Shown: positions 17,394 through 27,304, counted from the stretch's first letter. The stretch is DNA of 64,000 bases from RUG11237 sp050874665 (GCA_050874665.1 JBNMLC010000003.1:186001-250000); one strand, 5' to 3'. The notes: generated by a model not told the origin, from the sequence alone. Program-made: numbers and translations.

Positions 17394-18662
17394 TTACTGA
17401 ATCAGCATGTTTTCAATAAAAATTCCATACCCCATTGTGGAATCCTGCACAAACACATGGGTCACCGCTCCTATCACTTTTCCATTCTGAAGAATCGGAC
17501 TTCCTGACATTCCCTGCACAATTCCTCCCGTCAGCTCAAGCAGTCTTTCATCTGTAACCTTTAGAACGATTCCTTTATTTATTTCACTTTCGTTTAAACG
17601 CACTTCTAATATCTCTGCTTCATAATCATCGGTAATGCCATCTATGGTACACCTTATAGAAGCGGGTCCCTTTTTAATTTCCTGTTTTAAACAAATTGGT
17701 AATGCTTTTCCTTGCGTTTCCTGCATCAGCTTAGTATTTGCCTGTCCAAAAATACCACATTCTGTGTTATCTGTAATAATCCCCCTCTCTGACGAGCTAT
17801 CGTAATAAATAATACCTTCTAATGCTCCGGGATTTCCGGCACTTCCTTTCAACACTGACAAAATTTCCGTAGTATATAGCTTACCTTCTTCTAATTCCAT
17901 TAGTTTTCCAGTATCTACATCATTAATCCCATGTCCCAAAGCGCCAAATCTTCCCGACTCATCGAGATAAGTAACTGTACCGATTCCTTGTGTATTGTCA
18001 CGCACCCAGACACCCATTTTCTGTTCCTTTCCCGAGGTCTTAATACATTTTATCTTTACCTTAATATGTTCTCCCTTCCTGCGTACCGTCAAAACAGCTT
18101 CCTTCCCTGCATTGTTCACTTTCTCTACCAGTTCCCTTTTATTATAAACAGTCTCCCCATTAATTTCTTCAATGTAATCACCGGAATGCAGCAAATTATA
18201 GGCAGGCTCATAACTCATTCCATCCATTCCCTTCACTTCTCCCGTTCCAATCACCATAACACCTTGTGTTTTCATATAAATTCCAATTGGTTTTCCCACC
18301 GGAACCACTTTTTTCCCCTGAATTACATTGATATCTACATCTTTTAAATGTAAAAGTCCAAGCAAACTGCAACGCATCTGGTAACTTCCTGTTTCCCCCG
18401 TAATTACCTTGCAGGAATTACCCAGATTAATATGCACTTTCTCCTGCAGTGTTTCTTCCCTACTGCCGGAAGTCATGACTACAGGCACACGAATTTCCCC
18501 CTGAACACGAATCGGGATATTTAAATCTAACTCCTGTTCCACGCCTGCAACCAGCTTGATTTCATCCGGAATCGCATTACGAATACATATATAACTATAA
18601 CAACAAGTAAATAAAATACCACCAAGCAGCAGCTTCCATAAAAATCTGCGATACTCCTCCAA
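17394..18662 (-). CDS. spoIVB: SpoIVB serine peptidase (family S55)
   Basis: Forespore-secreted signalling protease that triggers processing of pro-SigK through SpoIVFA in B. subtilis. It has 422 residues, one N-terminal membrane segment (about 9-28), a PDZ domain near 110-200 (LLHSGDYIEEING), and the peptidase domain with His in ALGHGINDVDTG near 240 and Ser in VQGMSGSPILQNGK near 395. The start is TTG, 8 bases after AAGGAGG. It follows recN as in Bacillus, but an intrinsic terminator separates the two. The usual next gene, spo0A, is missing here; an OPT transporter gene follows. Confidence 0.95.
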   Translation of the reverse strand: MEEYRRFLWKLLLGGILFTCCYSYICIRNAIPDEIKLVAGVEQELDLNIPIRVQGEIRVPVVMTSGSREETLQEKVHINLGNSCKVITGETGSYQMRCSLLGLLHLKDVDINVIQGKKVVPVGKPIGIYMKTQGVMVIGTGEVKGMDGMSYEPAYNLLHSGDYIEEINGETVYNKRELVEKVNNAGKEAVLTVRRKGEHIKVKIKCIKTSGKEQKMGVWVRDNTQGIGTVTYLDESGRFGALGHGINDVDTGKLMELEEGKLYTTEILSVLKGSAGNPGALEGIIYYDSSSERGIITDNTECGIFGQANTKLMQETQGKALPICLKQEIKKGPASIRCTIDGITDDYEAEILEVRLNESEINKGIVLKVTDERLLELTGGIVQGMSGSPILQNGKVIGAVTHVFVQDSTMGYGIFIENMLIQ

Positions 18663-18702
18663 AAAACCGCCTCCTTACTCGCACACAACTATGAGATATA
18701 GG

Positions 18703-18738
18703 AAAAAAAGAAAGATATATCCATGATATATCTTTCTT
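18703..18738 (-). terminator. Intrinsic terminator after recN
   Basis: Perfect 14-base arms (18708-18721 and 18725-18738) with a 3-base loop. On the minus strand the stem is followed directly by seven T residues. It lies 22 bases after the recN stop codon and closes the long asp23-recN operon. Confidence 0.9.
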
Positions 18739-18759
18739 AGTATGTGAAATCCTGTTTAT

Positions 18760-20448
18760 TTAACACCCGTTATATTTTGTACTATTTGCCAATTCTTTCA
18801 TTTCTCTGGCATTTTCCATTGTGGTTTCCGTAATAGAAACGCCACCTAACATACGTGCCAATTCTTTGATTTCTTCTTCACTATTTAACTTTCTCACACT
18901 TGTATGTGTCTTATTTTCTTTTACCTGTTTTTCAATTACAAAATGTTTATCTGCCATAGCAGCAATTTGCGGTAAATGCGTAATGCAAATCAATTGATGG
19001 TTTTTAGAAATTAATGCCATTTTTTCTGATACCTTCTGTGCAGTTCTTCCACTAATTCCGGTATCGATTTCATCAAATATCAAGGTATCAATATTATCAT
19101 TGTCCGCCATAACTGTCTTTATCGCCAGCATGATTCTCGACAATTCGCCGCCCGATGCCGTCGTCTGCAATGGTCTTAACGGTTCGTTCAGATTCGTGGC
19201 AATCATAAATTGCACCTCATCCATTCCATTTTGAGAAAACTGGGCACTTTCTTTAAATTCCATCGTAAAATCCGTATTAAGAAAATTCAAATCAACCAGA
19301 TGCTGTTTCACCTTACTACATAATTCCTCTGCTTTCTTCTTTCGAATCTTACTAATCCGCTCTGAAATTTTCTTAACATGATCTATCTCTTTTTGAAACT
19401 CCTTTTGCAATTTTGCTCTGTAATTATCATAATCCAAAAGACGTTCCAATTCTTTTCGCTTTTCCTGCTGATAATTTAATACGTCCTCTAACGTTTTTCC
19501 ATATTTTGCCTTTAATTTATTTAACAAATCAAGTCGTTCTTGTGTCTGAACAAATTCTTCTTCTCGAAATTCCAGACTTTCCATGTATTGCGCAATATCA
19601 CGATTGAAATCGTTTAATAATCCATCAATATCCGCCAACTGGTTTCTCTTCTCTGCCAACTCTTCATCAAGACCCACAATTCCATCCATCAGACGCAGTG
19701 CATAGCCAATCTGTTCTCCTGCACCCTGTTCTTCACTGTAACCACTGATTTGATGCACTTTATCCATAGTTTCTGCTATTTTTTTTGCATTATTCATTTT
19801 TCGATAAATGGCCTCTAATTCATCGTCCTCACCAAGTCGAATGGCTGCCGCTTCAATTTCTTTGACTTCAAACTCCATAAAAGAAATTTCCCGCATGCGC
19901 TGTTCCTCATTTTCACCTGATTCGTCCAATTCTTTTTTCAATTTTATGTACTCTTTATAACTGTCAGAGAGCTTTTCTTTTTCCTCTTTTAAGTCTTTTT
20001 GCGCATACGCATCTAATAGCTCTAAATGCTTATGTTTATTCAAAAGAATTTGTTGCTGGTGCTGACCATAAATATCTATTAGCACCTCGGAAACCTGTTG
20101 CAGCAATTTTACTGTTACACTTTCCCCATTGATTTTATTAAGCCATCTTCCATTGGAAAACTTTCTAGATAAAATCACCTGTCCCTCTTCTGGAAAAATG
20201 TCTATTTTCTGTAAAGAATGAATCTGCTTCTCGTTCTCAATTTGAAATACAGCCTCCACAAAGACTTCCTCTGTGTCATCCTTTAAGGCAGACTTATCCA
20301 ATTTTCCACCAAATGCCAACTGAAGTGAGCCAAGCAGCATAGATTTTCCCGCACCGGTTTCTCCTGTCAGTATATTTAATCCATCACCAAACGCTACCTC
20401 TGCCTGATCAATAAGTGCTAAATTTTTTACGTTTAAATTTAATAACAT
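18760..20448 (-). CDS. recN: DNA repair protein RecN
   Basis: SMC-like ATPase that acts early at double-strand breaks. It has 562 residues: Walker A GETGAGKS at 29-36, two coiled-coil arms rich in Glu and Lys from about 150 to 370, the ABC signature SGGELSR near 435 and Walker B LIFDEID near 460, followed by ITHLPQIA. Length fits the family. GGAGGTCTAT precedes ATG. It is the last gene of the operon that includes argR and nadK, the same order as in Bacillus. Confidence 0.97.
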   Translation of the reverse strand: MLLNLNVKNLALIDQAEVAFGDGLNILTGETGAGKSMLLGSLQLAFGGKLDKSALKDDTEEVFVEAVFQIENEKQIHSLQKIDIFPEEGQVILSRKFSNGRWLNKINGESVTVKLLQQVSEVLIDIYGQHQQQILLNKHKHLELLDAYAQKDLKEEKEKLSDSYKEYIKLKKELDESGENEEQRMREISFMEFEVKEIEAAAIRLGEDDELEAIYRKMNNAKKIAETMDKVHQISGYSEEQGAGEQIGYALRLMDGIVGLDEELAEKRNQLADIDGLLNDFNRDIAQYMESLEFREEEFVQTQERLDLLNKLKAKYGKTLEDVLNYQQEKRKELERLLDYDNYRAKLQKEFQKEIDHVKKISERISKIRKKKAEELCSKVKQHLVDLNFLNTDFTMEFKESAQFSQNGMDEVQFMIATNLNEPLRPLQTTASGGELSRIMLAIKTVMADNDNIDTLIFDEIDTGISGRTAQKVSEKMALISKNHQLICITHLPQIAAMADKHFVIEKQVKENKTHTSVRKLNSEEEIKELARMLGGVSITETTMENAREMKELANSTKYNGC

Positions 20449-20494
20449 ATAGACCTCCCTCGCAATATTTCTCTCAGATTCATTGCACTACGGG

Positions 20495-20944
20495 TTATTT
20501 CATCACAATTTTTCGTATCTTTTCCATAACGAATTTAGCTTCCTCTGTACTGCGGATAGCACACATAATCGTATCATCTCCTGCAATACATCCCACTACC
20601 TCATGCCATTTTAAAGCATCTAAAGAAGCTGCTACTGCCATTGCCATTCCTGACACTGTTTTTATCACCAGAATATTTTGTGCCACATCCATAGAAACAA
20701 ATCCATCCTTTAATACCCGGATATATTTATCTCCCATCGTATTTTCCTTGTGCAACAATGCATATTTCTGGCGTTTTTCTCCCACCTGCACTTTTGCAAG
20801 CTTCAATTCCCTGATATCTCTTGAAACCGTTGCCTGTGTCACATTGTACCCTGCTTTGTTCAGCTTTTCCGCCAGTTCTTCCTGGGTTTCGATATCATAT
20901 TTTCCTATTAACTCTACAATTTTAGCATGTCTGTCACTTTTCAT
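20495..20944 (-). CDS. argR: Arginine repressor
   Basis: Hexameric regulator of arginine synthesis and breakdown that uses arginine as co-effector. It has 149 residues. The N-terminal winged helix (about 1-70) includes TQEELAEKLNKAGYNVTQATVSRDI; the C-terminal oligomerisation and arginine-binding domain carries VVGCIAGDDTIMCAI with the Asp pair that binds arginine. One base separates it from nadK. No ARG box was searched for systematically; arg genes are not in the window. Confidence 0.96.
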   Translation of the reverse strand: MKSDRHAKIVELIGKYDIETQEELAEKLNKAGYNVTQATVSRDIRELKLAKVQVGEKRQKYALLHKENTMGDKYIRVLKDGFVSMDVAQNILVIKTVSGMAMAVAASLDALKWHEVVGCIAGDDTIMCAIRSTEEAKFVMEKIRKIVMK

Positions 20945-20945
20945 T

Positions 20946-21779
20946 CTATTCTCCTAACTTTCGTCGAAGTGCTTCTAGAAAACTTATATTGCTTAATTTA
21001 ATCATACGAACCGAATTATCCGCCTTGCAAACGTGAACTGCCTGTCCGGAGCAAAGGGAAAATGCAGTATCTGCATCAAAGACAACATCCGTCTGTTCCG
21101 TTTCACATTTTCTTCCGGGGCCAATCTCTACCATAACATGATCTTCTCCTGCCAGGACAATACTTCTTGCGTTTAACGTATGCGGGCAAATCGGTGTAAT
21201 TACAATAGAAGAAGCAGATGGCTTTACAATCGGTCCTCCTGCAGAAAGATTATAGCCGGTAGAACCCGTAGGCGTTGCCACAATAATCCCATCTGCTTTG
21301 TAAGAATGAAGATACTCTCCATTCACATAAATCTTGTATTCCACAATTCGAAGTTTTCCTGAACGTGTGATAACTACATCATTAAAAGCAAGACTTTCCA
21401 ATGCATTTTTCGCATGAGGTGGTGTGGTTCCTTTTAACATCATACGTTCTTCTATCGTATAGTCATCCTGAATCAGCTTGTCGAGTGCCGGTATAATCTG
21501 TGTCTTTTCCACCTCTGTCAGATAACCAAGTGTGCCCAGATTAATCCCAAGCAATGGAATTTTAGTATATAGCACTTCTCGTGCGGCACGTATGAGCGTT
21601 CCATCGCCACCTAACACTAAAATACACTGCGTATCCGGTGGGATATTCCCTGCACACACTACTTCTGAAGTATCTATTTGTACCTGCTTTCCATGCTGTA
21701 CCAGATAGCTTTCAATTTCTTCTGTTATCTTTAAGTTTTCATCTTTTTGTGCGTTTGCCAAAATATAGAATTTATCCAT
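20946..21779 (-). CDS. nadK: NAD kinase
   Basis: Phosphorylates NAD to NADP. It has 277 residues. The GGDGT motif near residue 58, the NLGTLGYLTE segment near 82, and GSTGYNLSAGGPI near 170 are the conserved nucleotide- and NAD-binding motifs. GGAGAAATCAT precedes ATG. It sits between tlyA and argR, the standard Firmicutes order. Confidence 0.97.
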   Translation of the reverse strand: MDKFYILANAQKDENLKITEEIESYLVQHGKQVQIDTSEVVCAGNIPPDTQCILVLGGDGTLIRAAREVLYTKIPLLGINLGTLGYLTEVEKTQIIPALDKLIQDDYTIEERMMLKGTTPPHAKNALESLAFNDVVITRSGKLRIVEYKIYVNGEYLHSYKADGIIVATPTGSTGYNLSAGGPIVKPSASSIVITPICPHTLNARSIVLAGEDHVMVEIGPGRKCETEQTDVVFDADTAFSLCSGQAVHVCKADNSVRMIKLSNISFLEALRRKLGE

Positions 21780-21807
21780 ATGATTTCTCCATTATATTTA
21801 TGCCGCA

Positions 21808-22614
21808 TTAATCCAGCTCTGCGTGTGCAGCGTCCACAATATTTTTTACATTTTCCACGGAATATTTCAATGGTTGTATCTTTTTAATATGAAGCAGATA
21901 TTCGATGTTTCCTTCTGGTCCTTTTACCGGCGAATAGTCCAGATTTAACACTCTGAATCCATTTGCCTGTACAAAAGAAATAACCATTTCAATGACTTCT
22001 CTGTGAACTGCCTTATCACGGACAACGCCTTTTTTTCCTACCTTTTCCCGTCCCGCCTCAAATTGAGGCTTAATCAGGCATACCATTTCTCCGCCGTCTT
22101 TTAACATTCGATATGCCGGAAGAAGTACCTTAGTCAACGATATAAAGGAAACATCTACGGAAGCAAAATCTAATAACTCTCCGATATCTTCCACCGTAAC
22201 GTACTTAATATTCGTCTTTTCCATACATACCACACGCGCATCCTGACGTAATTTCCATGCCAGTTGTCCATGTCCTACATCTACTGCAAATACTTTCACT
22301 GCACCATTTTGCAGCATACAGTCTGTAAATCCACCGGTAGACGCCCCTATATCCATGCATACTTTTCCTTCTATCATTACGTCAAATTGCTTCATTGCCT
22401 TTTCTAACTTCAGTCCGCCACGACTTACATAGGGAAGGGTATTACCTTTCACTTCTATTTCAACACGATTCTTTTCTGCGTCAAAAGTAGTTCCTGCCTT
22501 ATCCTCTCTCTGACCGTTTACAAAAACATTTCCTGACATAATAATAGCTTTTGCTTTCTCTCTGGACTCTGCAAGATTTCTTTTTACCAACAACACATCT
22601 AATCTTTCTTTCAT
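21808..22614 (-). CDS. TlyA family rRNA 2'-O-methyltransferase
   Basis: Likely rRNA (cytidine-2'-O)-methyltransferase of 268 residues. The N-terminal S4 RNA-binding domain (residues 3-65) has RLDVLLVKRNLAESREKA and GNVFVNG. The FtsJ-like SAM-binding domain follows, with DIGASTGGFTDCML near 85 and AVDVGHGQLAWKLR near 108. In Mycobacterium TlyA modifies 16S and 23S rRNA; the exact target here is unknown. It lies between dxs and nadK, as in Bacillus (yqxC). Confidence 0.93.
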   Translation of the reverse strand: MKERLDVLLVKRNLAESREKAKAIIMSGNVFVNGQREDKAGTTFDAEKNRVEIEVKGNTLPYVSRGGLKLEKAMKQFDVMIEGKVCMDIGASTGGFTDCMLQNGAVKVFAVDVGHGQLAWKLRQDARVVCMEKTNIKYVTVEDIGELLDFASVDVSFISLTKVLLPAYRMLKDGGEMVCLIKPQFEAGREKVGKKGVVRDKAVHREVIEMVISFVQANGFRVLNLDYSPVKGPEGNIEYLLHIKKIQPLKYSVENVKNIVDAAHAELD

Positions 22615-22629
22615 CTCATTCTCCCGGAT

Positions 22630-24495
22630 TTATAAACCAACAAAAGCAGAAACAATACGCTTTACAATGGATTCTGTATCTACGCCTACTTCCTTTTTCA
22701 AAATATCCACATTTCCGTGTTCCACATACTCGTCCGGAATAGCAATTATTTCTACTTTAACGTCTAAATTTTTCTCTGCAGCAAAGTTCGCTACTCGTTC
22801 TCCTAAGCCCCCTAATCGGACTCCCTCTTCCAAAGTTACAATCAGTTTATGCTCCTTTGCTAATTCTTTTATCTTTTCTTCGTCAAAAGGTTTTGCAAAA
22901 CGTGCATTAATCAAACTGCAATTGTAGCCAATTTTTTTCAGTTCATCTCTAGCTTCTTTTGCTGCCTTTACCATACTTCCAAAAGCAAACAACGCTATTT
23001 CATCTTCATCATACAGCGTTTCACTTTTTCCTAAAACAATTGGGGTACGATATTCCTTAAATTCGTCGTATGCTTCTCCGCGCGGATAACGAATTGCTAT
23101 TGGTGCCGGAAATTCCACCGCAAATTTCATCATATCCGAAAGTTCCCATTTGTTCTTTGGTGCCATAATGTGCATATTCGGAATACCTGAAAGAAATGAA
23201 ATATCAAAAATTCCCTGATGGGTTTCACCATCACTTCCTACTAAACCCGCCCTGTCAATAGCAAAAACCACTGGCAGATTCTGAATGCATACGTCATGAA
23301 TAATCTGATCATAGGCTCTCTGCAAAAAAGAGGAATAAATTGCCACAATTGGAATCATTCCTCCGGCTGCTAAACCTGCTGCGAATGTTACTGCATGTTC
23401 TTCTGCAATTCCAACATCAAAAAATCTTTCTTTATACATATTGCGAAATCTTTTTAAACCAGTGCCATCCGGCATTGCAGCCGTAATCGCCACGACTTTT
23501 TCATTTCGGGCACCCAGCTTTACCATAACGGTAGAAAATACATTTGTGTAACTTGGTTTCTTTTTTCTTGCTAATGGTAGCCCTGTTTCAATATCAAAAG
23601 GTTCCGTACCATGAAATCTAGAAGGATGACGCTCTGCCGGAACATAGCCGTGTCCTTTATGAGTTATCACATGAACAAGTACCGGACCCTTTACTTTTTT
23701 TGCTTCTTTCAGGGCTTTAACAAGTTTTTCTAAATTATGCCCTTCCACCGGTCCTAAGTATTTAATTCCCATATCTTCAAAAAACATTCCCGGTATGAAC
23801 AACTGCTTAATACCACTTTTTATCTTAATCAGATTCTTCATTACCTTATCGCCATAAACAGGATTTTTTCCTATCGTATTGGCAACACTTTCTTTGATTC
23901 CATTATAAGAATCTGCCGTCCGCAAATTTCCAAGATAGGAGGACATTCCTCCGACATTTTCCGAAATAGACATATTATTATCATTTAAAATAATGATAAA
24001 GTTTTCTTTTAATCTTGATGCATTATTTAATGCCTCATATGCCATTCCACCGGTAAGAGCTCCATCACCAATCACCGCTGCCACCGTATAATCCTGCCCC
24101 TGTATTTCTCTCGCCTGCACATAACCTAACGCTGCTGAGATGGAGGTGGAGCTATGTCCGGTATCAAAACAATCACAGTTGCTTTCTTTTCTTTTTGGGA
24201 ACCCGCTCATACCTCCATATTTTCTAAGGACTTCAAAGCCTTCCCGTCTTCCGGTTAAAATTTTATGGGTATATGCCTGATGTCCCACATCCCATACAAT
24301 TTTATCCTCCGGCAAATCTAATACCAGATGCAGTGCCATAGTAAGTTCCACAACTCCAAGATTTGAAGCTAAGTGACCTCCTGTCGTACTGATTTTGTTA
24401 ATCAGAAATTTCCTGATTTCCTCAGCTAACTCCTTTAATTCCTCTTTTTTCAGTTTTTTTATATCATTTGGTTGATTAATTTTATCTAAGAGCAT
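22630..24495 (-). CDS. dxs: 1-deoxy-D-xylulose-5-phosphate synthase
   Basis: First enzyme of the MEP isoprenoid pathway; condenses pyruvate and glyceraldehyde 3-phosphate using thiamine diphosphate. It has 621 residues, full length. The thiamine-diphosphate motif GDGALTGGMAYEALNN near 145, ending in a metal-binding Asn-rich stretch (ILNDNNMSIS), the DVGIAEEHAVTFAAG segment near 360 and AIRYPRG near 465 are all present. It follows ispA directly, so a precursor-synthesis and a prenyl-chain gene are co-expressed. Confidence 0.97.
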   Translation of the reverse strand: MLLDKINQPNDIKKLKKEELKELAEEIRKFLINKISTTGGHLASNLGVVELTMALHLVLDLPEDKIVWDVGHQAYTHKILTGRREGFEVLRKYGGMSGFPKRKESNCDCFDTGHSSTSISAALGYVQAREIQGQDYTVAAVIGDGALTGGMAYEALNNASRLKENFIIILNDNNMSISENVGGMSSYLGNLRTADSYNGIKESVANTIGKNPVYGDKVMKNLIKIKSGIKQLFIPGMFFEDMGIKYLGPVEGHNLEKLVKALKEAKKVKGPVLVHVITHKGHGYVPAERHPSRFHGTEPFDIETGLPLARKKKPSYTNVFSTVMVKLGARNEKVVAITAAMPDGTGLKRFRNMYKERFFDVGIAEEHAVTFAAGLAAGGMIPIVAIYSSFLQRAYDQIIHDVCIQNLPVVFAIDRAGLVGSDGETHQGIFDISFLSGIPNMHIMAPKNKWELSDMMKFAVEFPAPIAIRYPRGEAYDEFKEYRTPIVLGKSETLYDEDEIALFAFGSMVKAAKEARDELKKIGYNCSLINARFAKPFDEEKIKELAKEHKLIVTLEEGVRLGGLGERVANFAAEKNLDVKVEIIAIPDEYVEHGNVDILKKEVGVDTESIVKRIVSAFVGL

Positions 24496-24505
24496 ACAAA
24501 TCTCC

Positions 24506-25390
24506 TTATTTTTCCCTGTGAATCAGATATTGAATCAATTCTACAAGAAATTCTTTTTCTCCACAAAAAGCACTTACCGTCTCTATGGCATGTTCCGACA
24601 AGCTTGCAACATCTTTTTTTGATGCTTCTAATCCTTCAAAAGTCACATACGTTGTCTTATTATTTTTCTCATCACTAAATACCGGCTTTCCAAGTATTTC
24701 TGTAGTACTTGTCACATCGAGTATGTCATCTTGTATCTGAAATGCAAGCCCGATATCCGCCGCAGCTTTTCTAACCTGCTCTACTTCTGCATTCGAAGCC
24801 CCTGCAAGAATAGCTCCAATCATCATGGAAGCTTCAATTAAGGCACCCGTCTTTAATCGGTAAATAAAGTCTAATCGCTCTCTTTCCAGAGGTTTTCCCA
24901 CTGCCTCCACATCTACTACCTGGCCTCCAATCATGCCATAAATACCAGCTTTTTCAGATAATACCTGTAAAGCCCTGGGAATTCCTTTATTGTCTTCCAT
25001 ATCAAAGGCCCGGAATGCTGTTTCAAAGGCATAATTGAGCAATGCATCTCCAGCTAAAATCCCCATAGCATGACCATATACAATATGTGTTGTTTTCCTG
25101 CCTCTGCGATACTCATCATTATCCATTGCAGGTAAATCATCATGAACCAGAGAATAGGTATGTATCATTTCCATTGCTGCCATAAAGGGTTCAATCACTT
25201 TACTCTTTCCGCCAAACAACTGGTAAGTTTCCATCATAAGCATCGGTCGGATACGTTTTCCGCCCGCGGTGATACTATAGTTCATTGCAGACATTACATT
25301 TTTTTGAAATCCTTCTTCTTTTGGAAGATAAGATTGAATGATCTGTTCAATTTTAGCAACTCTTTCTTCCATTTCTGCCTTAAAATTCAC
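24506..25390 (-). CDS. ispA: Polyprenyl synthetase (farnesyl diphosphate synthase type)
   Basis: Builds C15 or C20 prenyl diphosphates. It has 294 residues. The first Asp-rich motif LVHDDLPAMDNDEYRRG near residue 85 and the second QIQDDILDV near 220 bind Mg-diphosphate; GGKRIRPML lies near 43. The start is GTG at 25390, 9 bases after GGAGGG, which itself lies within the end of xseB. The two genes overlap by 11 bases, implying coupling. Chain length (C15 versus C20) cannot be fixed by eye. Confidence 0.93.
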   Translation of the reverse strand: MNFKAEMEERVAKIEQIIQSYLPKEEGFQKNVMSAMNYSITAGGKRIRPMLMMETYQLFGGKSKVIEPFMAAMEMIHTYSLVHDDLPAMDNDEYRRGRKTTHIVYGHAMGILAGDALLNYAFETAFRAFDMEDNKGIPRALQVLSEKAGIYGMIGGQVVDVEAVGKPLERERLDFIYRLKTGALIEASMMIGAILAGASNAEVEQVRKAAADIGLAFQIQDDILDVTSTTEILGKPVFSDEKNNKTTYVTFEGLEASKKDVASLSEHAIETVSAFCGEKEFLVELIQYLIHREK

Positions 25391-25589
25391 TTAAACTTCC
25401 CTCCTCATTCATCAGCATAACCTTTTTTTCCACCTTATCCAGTTTATCATTACATGATTTTAACAGTTTCATGCCTTCCGCATAGGTCTTAAAAGCATCT
25501 TCTAAGGTAATATCTCTGCTTTCTAATAAGCTTACCTTTTCTTCTAATTCTTCAAATATACTTTCAATTGTTTTTTCTTTTCCTGCCAT
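25380..25589 (-). CDS. xseB: Exodeoxyribonuclease VII small subunit
   Basis: Small helical subunit of ExoVII, which cuts single-stranded DNA with XseA. About 69 residues. The pattern SIFEELEEKVSLLES...LEDAFKTYAEGMKLLKSCNDKLDKVEKKV is typical. An ATG at 25589 (MAGKEK) and a GTG at 25598 both could start it; neither has an ideal SD, and ATG is chosen. It begins just after the xseA stop and overlaps ispA by 11 bases. Confidence 0.92.
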   Translation of the reverse strand: MAGKEKTIESIFEELEEKVSLLESRDITLEDAFKTYAEGMKLLKSCNDKLDKVEKKVMLMNEEGSLSEF

Positions 25590-25602
25590 AATCCTCACTG
25601 CC

Positions 25603-26808
25603 TTATATTCGTTTCTGCTTCTTTACGGTCACAACTTTTGCCTGAATAGTTCCATCAATAACACTGATTTCTAACATGTCATCTTTGCTTACATCTTTAA
25701 TACTTTTTACCGCCTTCGTATCCTTTGCTACAAAAGAATACCCTTGATTTAATTTAGACGCAGGAGAAAGTCCATTCATTCGCTCAATATATATCTGCAG
25801 TCTGTGATGGTACTGTTCTAAATGCCGCTTCATTCCCTCCTGCACACGGCGTTCTATCTCTAGCAAATGCATCTGCTTTTCACGCACTTTGCTTTCAGGG
25901 CTCAGTGCCCGCAGTCGCAATCTGTAATTTTCATATTGCTGCCTTTTTGCTTCTACCTGCATTTCTAAATTATGCTTTAAATTCGCTTCGAATAATTGGA
26001 GGTTTCGAATTACTTCCTGCATATCACAAACAGCAAGCTCTGCGGCAGCCGAAGGTGTCGGAGCTCGTAAATCAGCCACGTAATCAGCTATCGTTACATC
26101 TGTTTCATGTCCTACTGCCGATATCACAGGAGTACTACAATGAAAGATTGCTCTGGCTACCACTTCTTCGTTAAACGCCCACAAATCTTCTATCGAACCT
26201 CCACCACGACCTACTATCATAGTATCAACGCCATACTCATCTAACATTTGAATGCCCTTGACAATACTCTCTTTTGCCCCTTCACCCTGCACTTGTGCCG
26301 GATATAAAATCAACTGAACATATGGATTTCTACGTTTTGACACTTGAATAATATCTCGAACGGCGGCACCTGTAGCTGCGGTAACAATACCCACTGTCCT
26401 TGCATATTTAGGAATAGGTTGCTTATACTCCGGTGCAAACATTCCCATTTCTTCCAATTCACGTTTTAATGCTTCAAATCTAAGGTACAATTCTCCTGCG
26501 CCATCTAATGTAATTTCATTGGCATACAATTGATATTTTCCATCACGTTCAAAGATTTCTACACTGCCGCACACCACCACTTTTTGTCCTTCTTGCAGAC
26601 GAAATTTTAAACCTTTTCGTTTTCCTGCAAACATGATACAGGATAATGTCGTACTTTCATCTTTGATTGTGAAATAAATATGACCGGAAGTATGATATTT
26701 ACAGTTTGATACCTCACCCTTCACATAAACTCTTTTCAAGAAAAAATCCTGTGAAAACATATTTTTTATATAGGTATTTACCTGAGATACTGTATAAGTG
26801 TTTGCCAT
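25603..26808 (-). CDS. xseA: Exodeoxyribonuclease VII large subunit
   Basis: Catalytic subunit of ExoVII, 401 residues. The N-terminal OB-fold (about 1-100, with VYVKGEVSNCKYHTSGHIYF) is followed by the nuclease domain with IVGRGGGSIEDLWAFNEE near 200 and SAVGHETDVTIADYVAD near 235. A coiled-coil region rich in Arg, Gln and Glu follows, then a C-terminal motif (LNQGYSFV). GGAGGTATGAA precedes ATG. It lies between nusB and xseB. Confidence 0.97.
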   Translation of the reverse strand: MANTYTVSQVNTYIKNMFSQDFFLKRVYVKGEVSNCKYHTSGHIYFTIKDESTTLSCIMFAGKRKGLKFRLQEGQKVVVCGSVEIFERDGKYQLYANEITLDGAGELYLRFEALKRELEEMGMFAPEYKQPIPKYARTVGIVTAATGAAVRDIIQVSKRRNPYVQLILYPAQVQGEGAKESIVKGIQMLDEYGVDTMIVGRGGGSIEDLWAFNEEVVARAIFHCSTPVISAVGHETDVTIADYVADLRAPTPSAAAELAVCDMQEVIRNLQLFEANLKHNLEMQVEAKRQQYENYRLRLRALSPESKVREKQMHLLEIERRVQEGMKRHLEQYHHRLQIYIERMNGLSPASKLNQGYSFVAKDTKAVKSIKDVSKDDMLEISVIDGTIQAKVVTVKKQKRI

Positions 26809-26830
26809 TTCATACCTCCATAAATTACAT

Positions 26831-27244
26831 TTATGCTACCATTTTTGCCAAAATTCCATTAATAAAAGAAGGAGCATCATCTCCGCCAAACTTCTTTGCC
26901 AATTCTACCGCCTCATTAATTGCTACACCAGTAGGTACATCTTCATCATAACGAATTTCATAGAGTGCCAGTCGAATAATAGTTAGTTCTACCTTACCCA
27001 TTCTCGAAATCTTCCAGCCATCAGACACTTCTTCGATTTCTTTATCAATATCCTGTAGTTTTTCCACTATTGCCTGACATTTGTTCTGAATATATTTCTG
27101 GTCTTTTTCCGGGATTGATTTCTCCCCTTCCAGGGATACATGTTCAAAATATAATGCTACCTGTTCCTTCATTTCCTCTTTTTCATTAAATTCCACTCGG
27201 AATAATAACTTGAATATATTCTCTCTCAGTTCGCTTCTTTTCAT
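26831..27244 (-). CDS. nusB: Transcription antitermination factor NusB
   Basis: Binds boxA RNA with NusE (S10) to support rRNA antitermination. It has 137 residues, the usual length, all helical. The N-terminal RSELRENIFKLLFRVEF and C-terminal RLALYEIRYDEDVPTGVAINEAVELAKKFG... stretch ending in FINGIL are characteristic. It follows the Asp23-family gene after a 110-base gap holding a weak hairpin. Confidence 0.95.
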   Translation of the reverse strand: MKRSELRENIFKLLFRVEFNEKEEMKEQVALYFEHVSLEGEKSIPEKDQKYIQNKCQAIVEKLQDIDKEIEEVSDGWKISRMGKVELTIIRLALYEIRYDEDVPTGVAINEAVELAKKFGGDDAPSFINGILAKMVA

Positions 27245-27304
27245 GATTTTCCTCCTACCGGCATAAATTATCTTCTCATTTTAACTTATGATTTAACTTA
27301 TGAA

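Noticed and set aside
18738..18744. CATACTA on the minus strand, a sigma-G -10 match, upstream of spoIVB
   Set aside because: It lies before the recN terminator, so a transcript would end before spoIVB. No good -35 is found at 17-18 bases.
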